The notes under the pieces were generated by a model. It ran no database searches. It was not told where the DNA came from and saw only the letters and a list, made by a program, of their open reading frames with translations. A DNA stretch of 64,000 bases from Candidatus Merdisoma merdipullorum. GTDB taxonomy: Bacteria; Bacillota; Clostridia; Lachnospirales; Lachnospiraceae. The DNA is taken from NCBI GenBank assembly GCA_018715645.1, contig DVLE01000093.1, forward strand, positions 20,882-84,881. The letters are read 5' to 3'. Positions 38,993 through 47,914 of the stretch are shown here, piece by piece (within the stretch, counting starts at the first letter, position 1; every line of letters starts with the position of its first letter). A program made the translations under genes and the position numbers.

Positions 38993-40150
38993 CTACCGCA
39001 TTACCTTTCCCATAAAATCTCCAAGGGCCTCCGGCGTCATTGCTCCCACAAAGGCTCCAAGCGCCGCAAGCTGTTCCGCCGTCCTCCGGTCATAGACAGG
39101 ATTCGCTTCCATATCGAGGGCTGTCAGGCAGACCAGCTTCGCCCCGCTCTCCAGAATCCCCCTGCTCACGGACAGAAGCCCCGACAGACTGCCGCCCTCG
39201 CACAGATCGGACACCAAAACCACGATTGTTCGGAACGGTTCTTCCATAAGCGTGGCGCAGTACTGCAAAGCGCCCGCAATATTGGTTCCCCCTCCGAGCT
39301 GAATACTCATAAGAGTCTCCACGGGATCATCAAGCTGAGCGCTTAAGTCCACGACCTGTGTATCAAAGATCACAAGCCGCGTGTCCAGCATCGGAAGCTT
39401 CGCGAAGATTCCGGCCATCACCGCGCTGTGAATCACGGAGTCCAGCATGGAGCCGCTTTCGTCCACTGCGATCACCACCCGCCACCGATTGTATTTCCGG
39501 GTACGGCTGCTGAAATAGACCTGTTCCAGCAAAAGCTGCTTCCGCTCTCTGTCATAGTGCTGAAGGTTTTTCCGGATCGTCTTTTTCATGTCCAGATTGC
39601 GCATGGATCTCACGGAGCTGGGACTGTTCCTGTCCAGACTTCCCAACAGAGAACGGCGAATATCCTGATTTAGCTTCTCCGCAATCTCCTCCGCCACCTT
39701 TCTGACAATCCGGCGCGCCGTATCCAGGACTTCTCTCTTCATCAAATGCTTAAGCTGCAGAATCGTCTTTAACAATTCCTGGTTCGGCTCCAGCTTTTCC
39801 AGAACCTCCTTGTCTGTCAAAAGCTCTGTCATCTGATAGCGTTCCAAGGCATGGCGCTCCAAAATCTCCACGGTCTTCTTCGGAAACAGACGGCGTATCC
39901 TCGTGATCCAGGCGGCCACCGTCAGGCGGCTGGCCCCTGTTCCGCCCTCCCGGCGCACATCCTCCCCGGCCTCGCGGGAATAGAGAAAATCCAGCGCGTC
40001 TTCCAGATCATAACAGGAAAGGCCGTTTTCCAGAACCGCGCCCTCCCCGAAGGAAAGCCTGGTTCCCGACTGTTTTCCCAGTATCAGACGCCAGCGGTTC
40101 ATCTGCTTTTCATCCTGTCCATCCGGCTTTTCTTCTCCCCGCTCTCTCAT
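38993..40150 (-). CDS. VWA domain protein (YehP-like) with intact MIDAS
   Basis: The 385-residue protein has about 220 helical residues and then a von Willebrand A domain. The metal-binding site is complete: Asp230, Ser232 and Ser234 in DESGS, Thr289 in GGGTN and Asp315 in VSDLCEGG. VWA proteins with MoxR ATPases act as adaptors that pass substrates to the AAA ring, as in CbbO and CoxE. It lies 36 bases after the DUF5682 gene. Confidence 0.85.
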   Translation of the reverse strand: MRERGEEKPDGQDEKQMNRWRLILGKQSGTRLSFGEGAVLENGLSCYDLEDALDFLYSREAGEDVRREGGTGASRLTVAAWITRIRRLFPKKTVEILERHALERYQMTELLTDKEVLEKLEPNQELLKTILQLKHLMKREVLDTARRIVRKVAEEIAEKLNQDIRRSLLGSLDRNSPSSVRSMRNLDMKKTIRKNLQHYDRERKQLLLEQVYFSSRTRKYNRWRVVIAVDESGSMLDSVIHSAVMAGIFAKLPMLDTRLVIFDTQVVDLSAQLDDPVETLMSIQLGGGTNIAGALQYCATLMEEPFRTIVVLVSDLCEGGSLSGLLSVSRGILESGAKLVCLTALDMEANPVYDRRTAEQLAALGAFVGAMTPEALGDFMGKVMR

Positions 40151-40186
40151 AGGGCTTCCTCCTTTCCCGGTCCTTTCAGGCGTACC

Positions 40187-42634
40187 TCATCCTTTTCCAA
40201 GCATTTCCGACGCCCAGGCATCCAGCGCCTCTCCATAGGCATAGTCCTCCGGCTCTGTCATTCTTCCCCGCAGCAGTTCCTCCCGCTTTCTCCCGTGAAG
40301 CTCCGCCGCGCTTCCTGCGATCCGATCGATCTCCGAGGGTGTAAAATATCCGAACGCCAGGCGAAGCTCCGGCAGGAGCGCAAGGAACTCCTCCGCCGAG
40401 AGACGCAGAAGAAGTTCGTCAATCATCCGCAAAAAATCCCGGCTCACGAATACGTAATCACGGGCCGTGAAAAACAGGCCGCGAAGAAAAGCGGCGCTCC
40501 TGGAGCGCATCTCCTCCGTCCCTTGAATATACCCCTTAGCCGCAAGGCGGATCCGGTCCGCAAAGCTTTCGTCATAACCGTACAAAAGGCCCAGGGATGC
40601 GCCTTCTATCGCAGGATTTAAAGGCTTTTGTTCCAGCATGCGTTCCAGGGCTTCCATAAACGCCGGACGCAGCTTCGCGTAAGCCTCCTTCCCTGATGCC
40701 TGATACAGGCTGCGCAGGCTCTCCATACACTCCTGCTGCCCTTCCTCTCCGACCTGTCCCATAGACGGCAAAAGCCCGATGATCTTCTGAAAGCAGTCCC
40801 CGATCATCTGTTCCAAATTCATACGATCCCGGACCTGGTACAGATCCTGAAGCTCACTAAGCATGACAAGCTGGGAAAAACCTCTGCTTAAGGAAAAGAA
40901 ATCCCCGTCTTCCGCCAACACCCTGGCAAGCCGCGCTCCCATCCTTTCCTGTTCGTCAAAAAGCCCCATCAGAAAGCTCCACACCAGAAGCTCGGCCGCC
41001 TCCCTGCAGCCTGTGCTTTCTGAAAACTTTCGTTCCAGCAGAGCGCGGACAGCCTCCTCCAGCGTACCTCCCGACACACTCGCGTCGATAAGAGCGGCCG
41101 TCACCTGGGCGGACCATTTATAGGTCCAGCTTTCCCGCACACGGTTTCTGTCCCTGCGCTTTACCAGATCAGAACCCTTCCTCCTTTTTGCGAAGCCGCA
41201 GCCAAGAAATTCCGTCTGATAGAAAAAGCGGCTCATCCGCAGATGCTTTTCCTTCGCAAAGATTTCCAGAGTAAGCTCCTGTTCTATCGTGGAATGAATT
41301 TTCAGTCCAAACAGCGCGCACTGTCTCTCAAAATCGGCCAGCAGAGGCGGACGCATAGCATCCGCGCAGAGGGTTCCCGTCTGCTCTCCTGTCGTAAGCC
41401 GCCCAAGAATCTGAAGACTTCTGTCCGTGGAAAGGCTGCGCTCCCCTTTTACAAACGAGGAAAGGGCGCTGTCTCTCAGCTCATAAAGACCGGGACTTTT
41501 CTTCCCCCGAAGCCCGGCAAGACCGTCCGCCATGGAAAAGGCGCAGATCTCGTCATAGGCGGAAACTCCCTCATCCTTTCCTCTCGCCCTTTTTCCCGCA
41601 GTCACGAGAAAATGAAGCACCGTATCCCGATAGGCCTCCCCCGGCTCTGTTCCATCCTCCAGCCGTCTCCATACCTGATGATAAAAGCCCGGAGCCTGCA
41701 TCCCGCTGGCATATCCGTTCAGAGCGTCCGCCGCCTCCATAGAATAGGCCATCGGATAGACAGACGAAAGCTTTGGATCTGTCCTGTGCAGGCGGACCGG
41801 CTCTCCCAGAAAGCGAAGTCCCCCGCCTGACACGTCCGTATCCAGAAGTTCCCCCAAGCCGAAGGTGTGGAAGCCGCCTGTCACCACCAGGACCTTTTTC
41901 TGCTCTGCAGACGCCTTGGCGATCCGCTCCGCCATATACCGCTCCCGCAGCAGACAGCCGTCGGCTTCCAGCTCCTCTCTTGGCGTGTAAAGCCTGGACA
42001 GGCCGCAGTATAAAAGCATCTGATGGACAAAGTCTGCCGGTTCTTCAAAAAGTCCCTGGATCTCAAAGTATTTCTCCCAGAACTCCTCAAAATCCCGCAT
42101 CCCCGTCTTTTCGCAGAGAGACTGGAAATAGACTCCTCTGCTCAGAAGATAATCGTCGTTGTAGGTCTGCTTTTCTCCTTCCTTTCGGACTCCTCTGTTC
42201 TCTGCGGTTCCCGCAAGGATTTCCATATAGGGAAGATCCATGAACTCTGCCCGGATTCCCCGCTTTTTTGCCTCCCTGAGAGCCACAAGCTCCGGGGAAC
42301 AGTCTAAAAAAGGATAATAGCATTTATAGTCCTTTTTTTCCTGGCTTATGATGCCTTCCTTATCCTGATAGGCATAGTACAGAGCCAGAGGAGGCCTGGT
42401 ATCCGGATGCGTCAGCACGGGAATCAGATGTTCCGCATTTTGAGGGCCTTCGATCAGAATGCAGTCCGGGCCGTATGCTTCTATGGTTCTTTTTAACTGA
42501 AAGGAACAGACCGGACTGTGATGCCGGACCGGAAAATACAGGACCGGACGGCTCAGATCGTAGACTGTTCCGGGATGAACGGCCAGTTCTTCCGTCACCG
42601 CAAGGCTTTCCTGGCCTCGTAATACTCGCTCCAT
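40187..42634 (-). CDS. DUF5682 protein (YehM-like) of the MoxR-VWA operon
   Basis: The 815-residue protein matches DUF5682, with FPVRHHSPVCS (34-44), LIEGPQNAEHL (60-70), EFMDLPY (130-136), RERYMAERI (230-238) and VTGGFHTFGL (252-260). This order of His, Glu, Arg-x3-Met and Gly-x2-His resembles the TraB/EreA/ChaN hydrolase fold, suggesting an enzymatic N-terminal domain; that is my inference. The C-terminal 500 residues are helical. It overlaps moxR by 40 bases, and GAGGG stands upstream of its ATG. Confidence 0.8.
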   Translation of the reverse strand: MERVLRGQESLAVTEELAVHPGTVYDLSRPVLYFPVRHHSPVCSFQLKRTIEAYGPDCILIEGPQNAEHLIPVLTHPDTRPPLALYYAYQDKEGIISQEKKDYKCYYPFLDCSPELVALREAKKRGIRAEFMDLPYMEILAGTAENRGVRKEGEKQTYNDDYLLSRGVYFQSLCEKTGMRDFEEFWEKYFEIQGLFEEPADFVHQMLLYCGLSRLYTPREELEADGCLLRERYMAERIAKASAEQKKVLVVTGGFHTFGLGELLDTDVSGGGLRFLGEPVRLHRTDPKLSSVYPMAYSMEAADALNGYASGMQAPGFYHQVWRRLEDGTEPGEAYRDTVLHFLVTAGKRARGKDEGVSAYDEICAFSMADGLAGLRGKKSPGLYELRDSALSSFVKGERSLSTDRSLQILGRLTTGEQTGTLCADAMRPPLLADFERQCALFGLKIHSTIEQELTLEIFAKEKHLRMSRFFYQTEFLGCGFAKRRKGSDLVKRRDRNRVRESWTYKWSAQVTAALIDASVSGGTLEEAVRALLERKFSESTGCREAAELLVWSFLMGLFDEQERMGARLARVLAEDGDFFSLSRGFSQLVMLSELQDLYQVRDRMNLEQMIGDCFQKIIGLLPSMGQVGEEGQQECMESLRSLYQASGKEAYAKLRPAFMEALERMLEQKPLNPAIEGASLGLLYGYDESFADRIRLAAKGYIQGTEEMRSRSAAFLRGLFFTARDYVFVSRDFLRMIDELLLRLSAEEFLALLPELRLAFGYFTPSEIDRIAGSAAELHGRKREELLRGRMTEPEDYAYGEALDAWASEMLGKG

Positions 42635-43725
42635 AAGCCGCCCTCTTTTCCTCCCTTGTCACGGATCACCGTCTGGAAATAACCCCGCAGCTTTTCCAGA
42701 TCTTCCTTGTTCTCCTTTTGTACGGCTCCCACCAGATTCTGGACAAGACAGTCCATATTCATCCGGGAATCTGCGTAATAATAGGCTGTCAGCATCGTCT
42801 GATAATAGACGGAGACAGCTTCCGCCGTACTCATGACGGCGGAAGGGCGGTCGATCCTGTGGCCCATGGAGGAGACGCCCTCCCGAAGCTCATGGAAGGT
42901 AGAGGCCAGGATCTCCGCCACATCCTCGTCCGGCTCCATAGCAATCTGGTTTTCCCTGGCCAGCTCCTCCACCTCATTCAGAATAATCTGCTTCTCCATG
43001 GATACATCCCGGACAGGCATGACAGTCTCAAAGTTGAAGCGGCGCTTCAGGGCGCTGCTCATCTCATTGACGCCCTTGTCGCGCGTATTGGCCGTGCCGA
43101 TCACATTGAAACCTGCTTTGGCGAACAAAAGCCCTTCCTCCCCAAGCTCCGGCACATGCAAAACCTTGTCGCTCAGCACGCTGATCAGGCTGTCCTGGAT
43201 CTCCGCAGGCGTTCTTGTAATCTCCTCAAACCTGGTCAGAATCCCCTGCTCCATGCCGACATACAGCGGCGACGGAACGAGAGCCTCCCGCACAGGTCCC
43301 TTTGCCAGAAGCAGGGCATAGTTCCAGCTATATTTGATCATATCTTCGGTGGTGCCTGCCGTCCCCTGGAGGGTGTTCATACTCGTCCCGCTTATGGCAG
43401 CCGACAAAAGCTCCGAGAGCATGGTCTTTGCGGTACCCGGCTCCCCCACCAGCATCAGTCCCCGGTTGCCCGCCAGCGTGATGATGCACCGCTCCACCAG
43501 AGCGTCATTTCCGAAATATTTCTTCCGGATCACAAGCTGCCTGTCCTTCCATACAAGAGGCTCTCTGCTGCCAAGAATAAACGTACGGACGGCTGCAGGC
43601 GACAGCTTCCAGTTCAGCGGCCTTCTGCCCGTATCGCAGGCCGCGAGGGCCTCCAGCTCCTCCCGGTACCGCGCCTCCGCAGGCGGCTTCAATTCCATTT
43701 TCTGCTCCATATCCTTCTCCTCCAT
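42595..43725 (-). CDS. MoxR-type AAA+ ATPase (YehL-like)
   Basis: The 376-residue protein is a MoxR-family AAA+ ATPase: Walker A GEPGTAKT (94-101), sensor 1 GTANTRD (near 210), and an Arg finger in KRRFNFE (near 225). At the Walker B position it reads ILTRFEEITRTP (162-173), so the usual Asp-Glu pair is Glu-Glu. E. coli YehL appears to have the same change, so it is probably a subfamily hallmark rather than damage. It is first in the operon. It presumably powers remodelling of a partner together with the VWA protein. Confidence 0.88.
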   Translation of the reverse strand: MEEKDMEQKMELKPPAEARYREELEALAACDTGRRPLNWKLSPAAVRTFILGSREPLVWKDRQLVIRKKYFGNDALVERCIITLAGNRGLMLVGEPGTAKTMLSELLSAAISGTSMNTLQGTAGTTEDMIKYSWNYALLLAKGPVREALVPSPLYVGMEQGILTRFEEITRTPAEIQDSLISVLSDKVLHVPELGEEGLLFAKAGFNVIGTANTRDKGVNEMSSALKRRFNFETVMPVRDVSMEKQIILNEVEELARENQIAMEPDEDVAEILASTFHELREGVSSMGHRIDRPSAVMSTAEAVSVYYQTMLTAYYYADSRMNMDCLVQNLVGAVQKENKEDLEKLRGYFQTVIRDKGGKEGGLWSEYYEARKALR

Positions 43726-43749
43726 TCCAGTCAGGGTATGAGTATTTTT

Positions 43750-43778
43750 ATTATATACTATTTTCCATCACTTGTCGT
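43750..43778 (-). promoter_or_regulatory. Promoter of the MoxR-VWA operon
   Basis: ACGACA, 17 bases, TATAAT on the minus strand. The -10 is consensus but the -35 keeps only four matching bases, typical of a promoter that needs an activator or is weak. The leader is about 15-20 bases. Confidence 0.6.
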
Positions 43779-43796
43779 GTTAAGATATAGAAAAGA

Positions 43797-43826
43797 CCGG
43801 CGCGGAACATTTTTGTTCCGCGCCGG
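43797..43826 (-). terminator. Terminator after the tyrS unit
   Basis: A 12-bp G/C-rich stem (CCGGCGCGGAAC with GTTCCGCGCCGG) around ATTTTT, followed on the minus strand by TCTTTTCT. It ends tyrS plus the small gene at 43899. Confidence 0.85.
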
Positions 43827-43898
43827 CCCTTCCCTGCATCCTGAACCCTTCGCCGCGCCTTTCTCTTGCTCTGCTTTGTCCGAGCGCTGCTTCGTTTT

Positions 43899-44147
43899 TT
43901 ACTTCCAGCTCTCTATCATTTCGATGAGCTTTGTCTCGTAATCTCCCAGCACTTCCTCCTGACGGCCCCCGTGCTGCAGATTCGTCTCTACCCCGCGCTC
44001 TCCTTCTTCAAATTCCCAGATATGATAGGGAACGCCCCGGTAGGAAAAGTCGATGCTTCCGCAGCCGTCCTCCTCATGGTATTCGTATTCCCAGCCGCGC
44101 TTCTCAAGGTAGGCCCGGATGCGCTTCAGGCATGTTCCTGATTCCAT
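43899..44147 (-). CDS. Small conserved-looking hypothetical protein after tyrS
   Basis: The 82-residue acidic protein has no membrane segment or signal. It contains GWEYEYHEEDGCGSIDFSYRG and a C-terminal helix. I have an impression of a conserved Lachnospiraceae family of unknown function. It starts 14 bases after tyrS and shares its transcript, so the T-box would regulate it too. Confidence 0.7.
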   Translation of the reverse strand: MESGTCLKRIRAYLEKRGWEYEYHEEDGCGSIDFSYRGVPYHIWEFEEGERGVETNLQHGGRQEEVLGDYETKLIEMIESWK

Positions 44148-44161
44148 ATTGCTCTCCTTTA

Positions 44162-45394
44162 TCAGTCACATTTTACCTTATGGTACACCTTCTTGCCCTT
44201 TCGGATAATCAGCGCGCCGTCGGCGTCCATATCGTTCACGGTAAAGGTCCGGTAAATATCCGTCACCTTCTCGTCATTGACCGTCACTCCGCCCTGCTGC
44301 ACCAGACGTCTCGCCTCGGAACGGGTGGGCGCAAGCTTAGTCTCTACCAGAAGGGAAAGGATGTCCTTTCCTGCCTCCAGGTCTGCCTTTGCGAATACCG
44401 TCGTAGGCATGTCGTCCGTTCTTCCGCCGTTTGCGAAAAGAGCTCTGGCCGCCTCCTGCGCCTTCTTTGCTTCCTCCTCGCCATGGACAATCTTTGTGAT
44501 CTCGTAGGCCAGCACTTCCTTGGCGTGGTTGATCTCAGCGCCTTCCAGCGCTCCCAGACGCCGCACCTCGTCCATCGGAAGGAAGGTCAGAAGTCCCAGA
44601 CACTCCTCCACCTTTACATCCTCGATATTTCTCCAGTACTGGTAGAACTCGTAGGGTGAGGTTTTCTCCGGATCCAGCCATACGGCGCCCTTCATGGTCT
44701 TGCCCATCTTGATGCCCTCGCTGGTCGTCAGAAGCTTGAAGGTCAGGCCGTAAGCCGGTTTGTTTTCTTTTCTGCGGATCAGCTCCACGCCTCCGATGAT
44801 GTTGGACCACTGATCATTGCCGCCCATCTGCATCGTACAGCCATAGAGCTGGTTCAGCTTCAGGAAGTCATAGGACTGCATAATCATGTAGTTGAACTCA
44901 AAGAAGGTCAGTCCCTTCTCCATTCTCTGCTTGTAGCATTCGGCTGTCAGCATCCGGTTTACGGAAAAATGCGCGCCGACTTCACGCAGGAAATCCACAT
45001 AATTCAGATTCAGCAGCCAGTCTGCATTGTTGGCCAGAATCGCCTTGTCATTGTCAAAATCAATGAAGCGGGAAAGCTGCTTCTGGAAACACTCCGCATT
45101 GTGCTGGATCGTCTCCTTCGTCATGATTTTCCGCATATCCGACTTGCCAGAAGGATCTCCCACCATAGTCGTTCCGCCGCCAAGCAGGGCGATGGGGCGA
45201 TGACCTGCCCGCTGCATATGCATCATTGCCATGATCGTCAGGAAGTGGCCCGCCGTCAGGCTGTCCGCCGTCGCGTCAAAGCCGATGTAAAAGGTCACAG
45301 ATTCCTTTCCGAGAAGTTCTCTTACCTCCTCCGGATGTGTGCATTGCTCGATGAAGCCGCGCTCCATCAGTACGTCGTATACGTTCTCCGCCAT
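44162..45394 (-). CDS. tyrS: Tyrosyl-tRNA synthetase
   Basis: The start is the ATG at 45394 ([14 protein letters not shown]), seven bases after AAGGAG; the longer frame would run into the T-box terminator. The 410-residue class I enzyme has the HIGH-like motif TAGHF (near 48), KMSKS-like KMGKTMKG (near 230) and a C-terminal S4 domain (about 340-405). It is controlled by the T-box leader upstream. Confidence 0.97.
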   Translation of the reverse strand: MAENVYDVLMERGFIEQCTHPEEVRELLGKESVTFYIGFDATADSLTAGHFLTIMAMMHMQRAGHRPIALLGGGTTMVGDPSGKSDMRKIMTKETIQHNAECFQKQLSRFIDFDNDKAILANNADWLLNLNYVDFLREVGAHFSVNRMLTAECYKQRMEKGLTFFEFNYMIMQSYDFLKLNQLYGCTMQMGGNDQWSNIIGGVELIRRKENKPAYGLTFKLLTTSEGIKMGKTMKGAVWLDPEKTSPYEFYQYWRNIEDVKVEECLGLLTFLPMDEVRRLGALEGAEINHAKEVLAYEITKIVHGEEEAKKAQEAARALFANGGRTDDMPTTVFAKADLEAGKDILSLLVETKLAPTRSEARRLVQQGGVTVNDEKVTDIYRTFTVNDMDADGALIIRKGKKVYHKVKCD

Positions 45395-45454
45395 TGTTTC
45401 TCTCCTTTTCCCAAATATAATCCTACAGCCTGGACAGGGGATTCGTTCTGAAAG

Positions 45455-45746
45455 AAAAAAATCCCCCGTCCCGTAAAAGGACGAGGGCTGTTCCCGTGTT
45501 ACCACCTTTCTTCATAAACGGCTCGCGCCGCTTACCTCTTTGAGTGCCGTCTGACACTCTAGCACGCTAACGGGTGCAGGGTTCCGTCACAGCCTACTAG
45601 GACCTCCGTTCGGTGTGAAGCTCAGGGATGTATTCGGACTTAAGTACCTCGTGCGCCTCTCATCGCCCGGCTGCTTTCTGTACGTCTTCCTTAAGCTCTA
45701 CTTGTTCCCGTCAAAGCCTTTTGAATATTGGATTTATATCAATCTG
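45455..45746 (-). promoter_or_regulatory. T-box leader specific for tRNA-Tyr
   Basis: Read on the minus strand, the leader has a stem I with the specifier codon UAC (45630-45632) in GAATACATCC, coding for tyrosine. Further down is the T-box sequence GAAAGGTGGTAACACGG (45494-45510), whose UGGU pairs with the tRNA's ACCA end. It closes with a terminator hairpin (CCCTCGTCC with GGACGGGGG, 45463-45487) and a T run (45455-45461). Uncharged tRNA-Tyr would favour the antiterminator and turn tyrS on. Confidence 0.93.
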
Positions 45747-46897
45747 GCTACATTATATCGGCTGAAAAATCTTTTGTCAAGCCCGTAGTAAGACAAAAGG
45801 CACTCCGCCAGGACCAGCCCTCCCATAACCCAGACCAGCCAGGGACAGGTTCCCGCCGCCCCTGCAAACAAAAGCATGATGCAGGGCGTCACATATTTTC
45901 TGGGATGATGCCAGAGATCGCTTTCCGTCCTCCAGTTCCGCACGGGAAAATACCATTCCAGCATTACGGAAATCAGGGCGCTTTGGAGGGCGAAGACCAG
46001 AGCCGCAAACATCCAGAAGCCCGTGACGCCTCCGCGCCCCAGTTCCCAGACAAGCAGGAAGATTCCCTCCAGCGCAAGCTGAACGCCTGCCAGAAACAGA
46101 CAATACGGAACGCAAAACTCTCTCCTCTGTCCGGGCAGAAAGCGGACCGCTCTCTCCAGCGCCGGATCGCAGGACAGAAGGATGCAAAGCGGCGTATTTA
46201 AGGACAAGATTCCAAAGCCAAGGGGGAGAAGCATCTGTATTTCCAGGCTGCCTGTCAGGCAGGGAAACAGACAGGCAAACGCACACATACCAGCCGTATT
46301 TACCAGATAATTCTTATGGGAAAACAGGTAACGGAAAAAATACCTCCATACCAGACTGCCTCCCCTTCTTATCTTCCATCGGCGCCGCCTTCGTGTTCCT
46401 CTCTTTCCCCCAAAGGCGAGGGCATAAGGATCCGCAGACTTCAAAAGCCAGTCCGCCAGCCGACACTTCCTGCGGGTATAGACGCATACAGCCGCCAGGA
46501 CGGCGTGAAACATACAGAGCATTCCTCCTGCCGCCGGAAGAAACCCAGGGCGGGCCACGGCAAAGAGTACAGCCGCAGGCAGAGCCGCCTTCATCCCGAT
46601 CGCGTAAACCCCCAGGACGAATCCATAAGAAATAATCAGTCTTTTCCGCGGGAAGGGCAGCATTAGAATATGGCGGAGCAGTTCTTTCTGTTCCCCGGCC
46701 GCAAGCGTCTGCCACATGACGCCTGCTGTGAAGATCCACAGCGCCAGATACAGGAAAAAGGGACGTATCTCCACACGGATGTCCGCCGTATACAAGCCGT
46801 AAAACACTACGAGGCAAATCAGTAAACTTTTCCTAAGCCGCTCCCTTTTTCGGCCCAAAAGCTCCGCCGCAAATACTCTGCATACCGCTCTATCCAT
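45734..46897 (-). CDS. ABC exporter membrane subunit (unclassified)
   Basis: The 387-residue protein has about ten hydrophobic helices and a highly basic cytoplasmic loop (GTRRRRRWKIRRGG, about 166-178). It has no strong family signature. Position directly after an ABC ATPase, which it overlaps by eight bases, supports a role as its membrane partner. The last part of the gene carries the tyrS promoter. The substrate is unknown. Confidence 0.7.
   Translation of the reverse strand: MDRAVCRVFAAELLGRKRERLRKSLLICLVVFYGLYTADIRVEIRPFFLYLALWIFTAGVMWQTLAAGEQKELLRHILMLPFPRKRLIISYGFVLGVYAIGMKAALPAAVLFAVARPGFLPAAGGMLCMFHAVLAAVCVYTRRKCRLADWLLKSADPYALAFGGKRGTRRRRRWKIRRGGSLVWRYFFRYLFSHKNYLVNTAGMCAFACLFPCLTGSLEIQMLLPLGFGILSLNTPLCILLSCDPALERAVRFLPGQRREFCVPYCLFLAGVQLALEGIFLLVWELGRGGVTGFWMFAALVFALQSALISVMLEWYFPVRNWRTESDLWHHPRKYVTPCIMLLFAGAAGTCPWLVWVMGGLVLAECLLSYYGLDKRFFSRYNVARLI
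45752..45780 (-). promoter_or_regulatory. SigA promoter of the T-box/tyrS transcript
   Basis: TTGACA, 17 bases, TATAAT on the minus strand. It lies entirely inside the last codons of the upstream ABC permease gene. Confidence 0.88.
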
Positions 46898-47606
46898 ACA
46901 GCGCCTCCCGGATCCGCCGGGGATCCTGACCAGGCTTATCGAACTGCCGGTCTATTCTCCCTTCCTTCAGAACCAGCGCCCGGTCCGCAGTCAAAGTGAT
47001 GCTTTCCAAAATATGCGAGGCAAACAAAATGCTTCCCCTCTTTTTGTACTCCGCCATCTGCCGGTACAGAAATTCCGTGCTTTGAAAATCCAGCCCATTT
47101 ACCGGCTCGTCAAGAAAAAGAAGCTCCGTGCCAAGGGCAAAGGCCGTGATCAAAAAGGCCTTTTTTCGATTTCCCGTAGAAAGCTCCCCAAGGAGGCTGT
47201 CTTCATAGGCTTCAAACTGAAATCCCTCTACAAGCTCCTCCACCCCCTGAGGCTCCTTCCCGTACGCGGCCAGAACATAGGACAGATATTCCCGGAATGT
47301 GAAATACGCAAAGGCGTGATCCTCCGCAAACACCGTGTAGCGGCAGCGTTTAAAGCCGCTGTCCCGAAAGCCTGCCGCTGTTTCGTGAAACCAAAACCCC
47401 GCGGTTTTCCTTCCTTCCTCTCCAAAGCAATAGCCTTCATGCAGGCCGGAGAGAAGGCTGATAAGCGTAGTCTTTCCCGCTCCGTTAAGACCGATGAGTC
47501 CCACGATCTCATGGGACTTTAGCTCCATAGACAGGCCAGCAAGGACTCTTTGCCCCGGCTGATACCAGGCAGAGAGCTCCTGCACAGCCAAAAGTCTCTC
47601 CATCAT
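46890..47606 (-). CDS. ABC transporter ATP-binding protein
   Basis: The start is probably one of the two adjacent ATGs at 47606 and 47603; the first overlaps the small upstream gene as ATGA. The roughly 238-residue ATPase has Walker A GLNGAGKTT (near 38), signature LGELSTGNRKKAFL (a degenerate LSGGQ), Walker B LLFLDEPVNGLD (near 155) and switch His in FASHILE. The altered signature is common among small exporters of the bacteriocin or ABC-2 type. Confidence 0.85.
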   Translation of the reverse strand: MMERLLAVQELSAWYQPGQRVLAGLSMELKSHEIVGLIGLNGAGKTTLISLLSGLHEGYCFGEEGRKTAGFWFHETAAGFRDSGFKRCRYTVFAEDHAFAYFTFREYLSYVLAAYGKEPQGVEELVEGFQFEAYEDSLLGELSTGNRKKAFLITAFALGTELLFLDEPVNGLDFQSTEFLYRQMAEYKKRGSILFASHILESITLTADRALVLKEGRIDRQFDKPGQDPRRIREALYG

Positions 47607-47779
47607 CCCTGCCGCCCCTCCCAATCCTTCTCATCCTTTTCCTGCTGCCAGATATGAAAGGCCGAATAGGCGAACACTCCGCCAAGGAGCAAAAAGAAAG
47701 GATTCAGGCTGATAAATCCCACTGCCACGAGCATAACCGCAAGTACAAATCTCACATACATATGACGACGCATTTTCAT
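47603..47779 (-). CDS. 58-residue single-pass membrane protein at the head of the ABC operon
   Basis: The frame is too short for routine calling. It begins MKMRRHMYVRFVLAVMLVAV, has one or two hydrophobic segments (about residues 9-42), and ends with a charged tail KDEKDWEGRQG. GGAGGA precedes the first ATG and better fits the third codon's ATG at 47773. Its TGA overlaps the ATPase ATG by one base pair of codons. The tight coupling argues that it is real and part of the transporter. Confidence 0.65.
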   Translation of the reverse strand: MKMRRHMYVRFVLAVMLVAVGFISLNPFFLLLGGVFAYSAFHIWQQEKDEKDWEGRQG

Positions 47780-47914
47780 TCCTCCATTTCTCCAAAGGCA
47801 TTTCCCACTGCCTTTTGTTGATTCTATCTTAACTGAAAAAAATGCGCCGTGCCGAAATGTCCGTGATCTGCAGGTTTTTGACCGCGAAAGGGCTGTCGGG
47901 CAGGCTGTGATATT

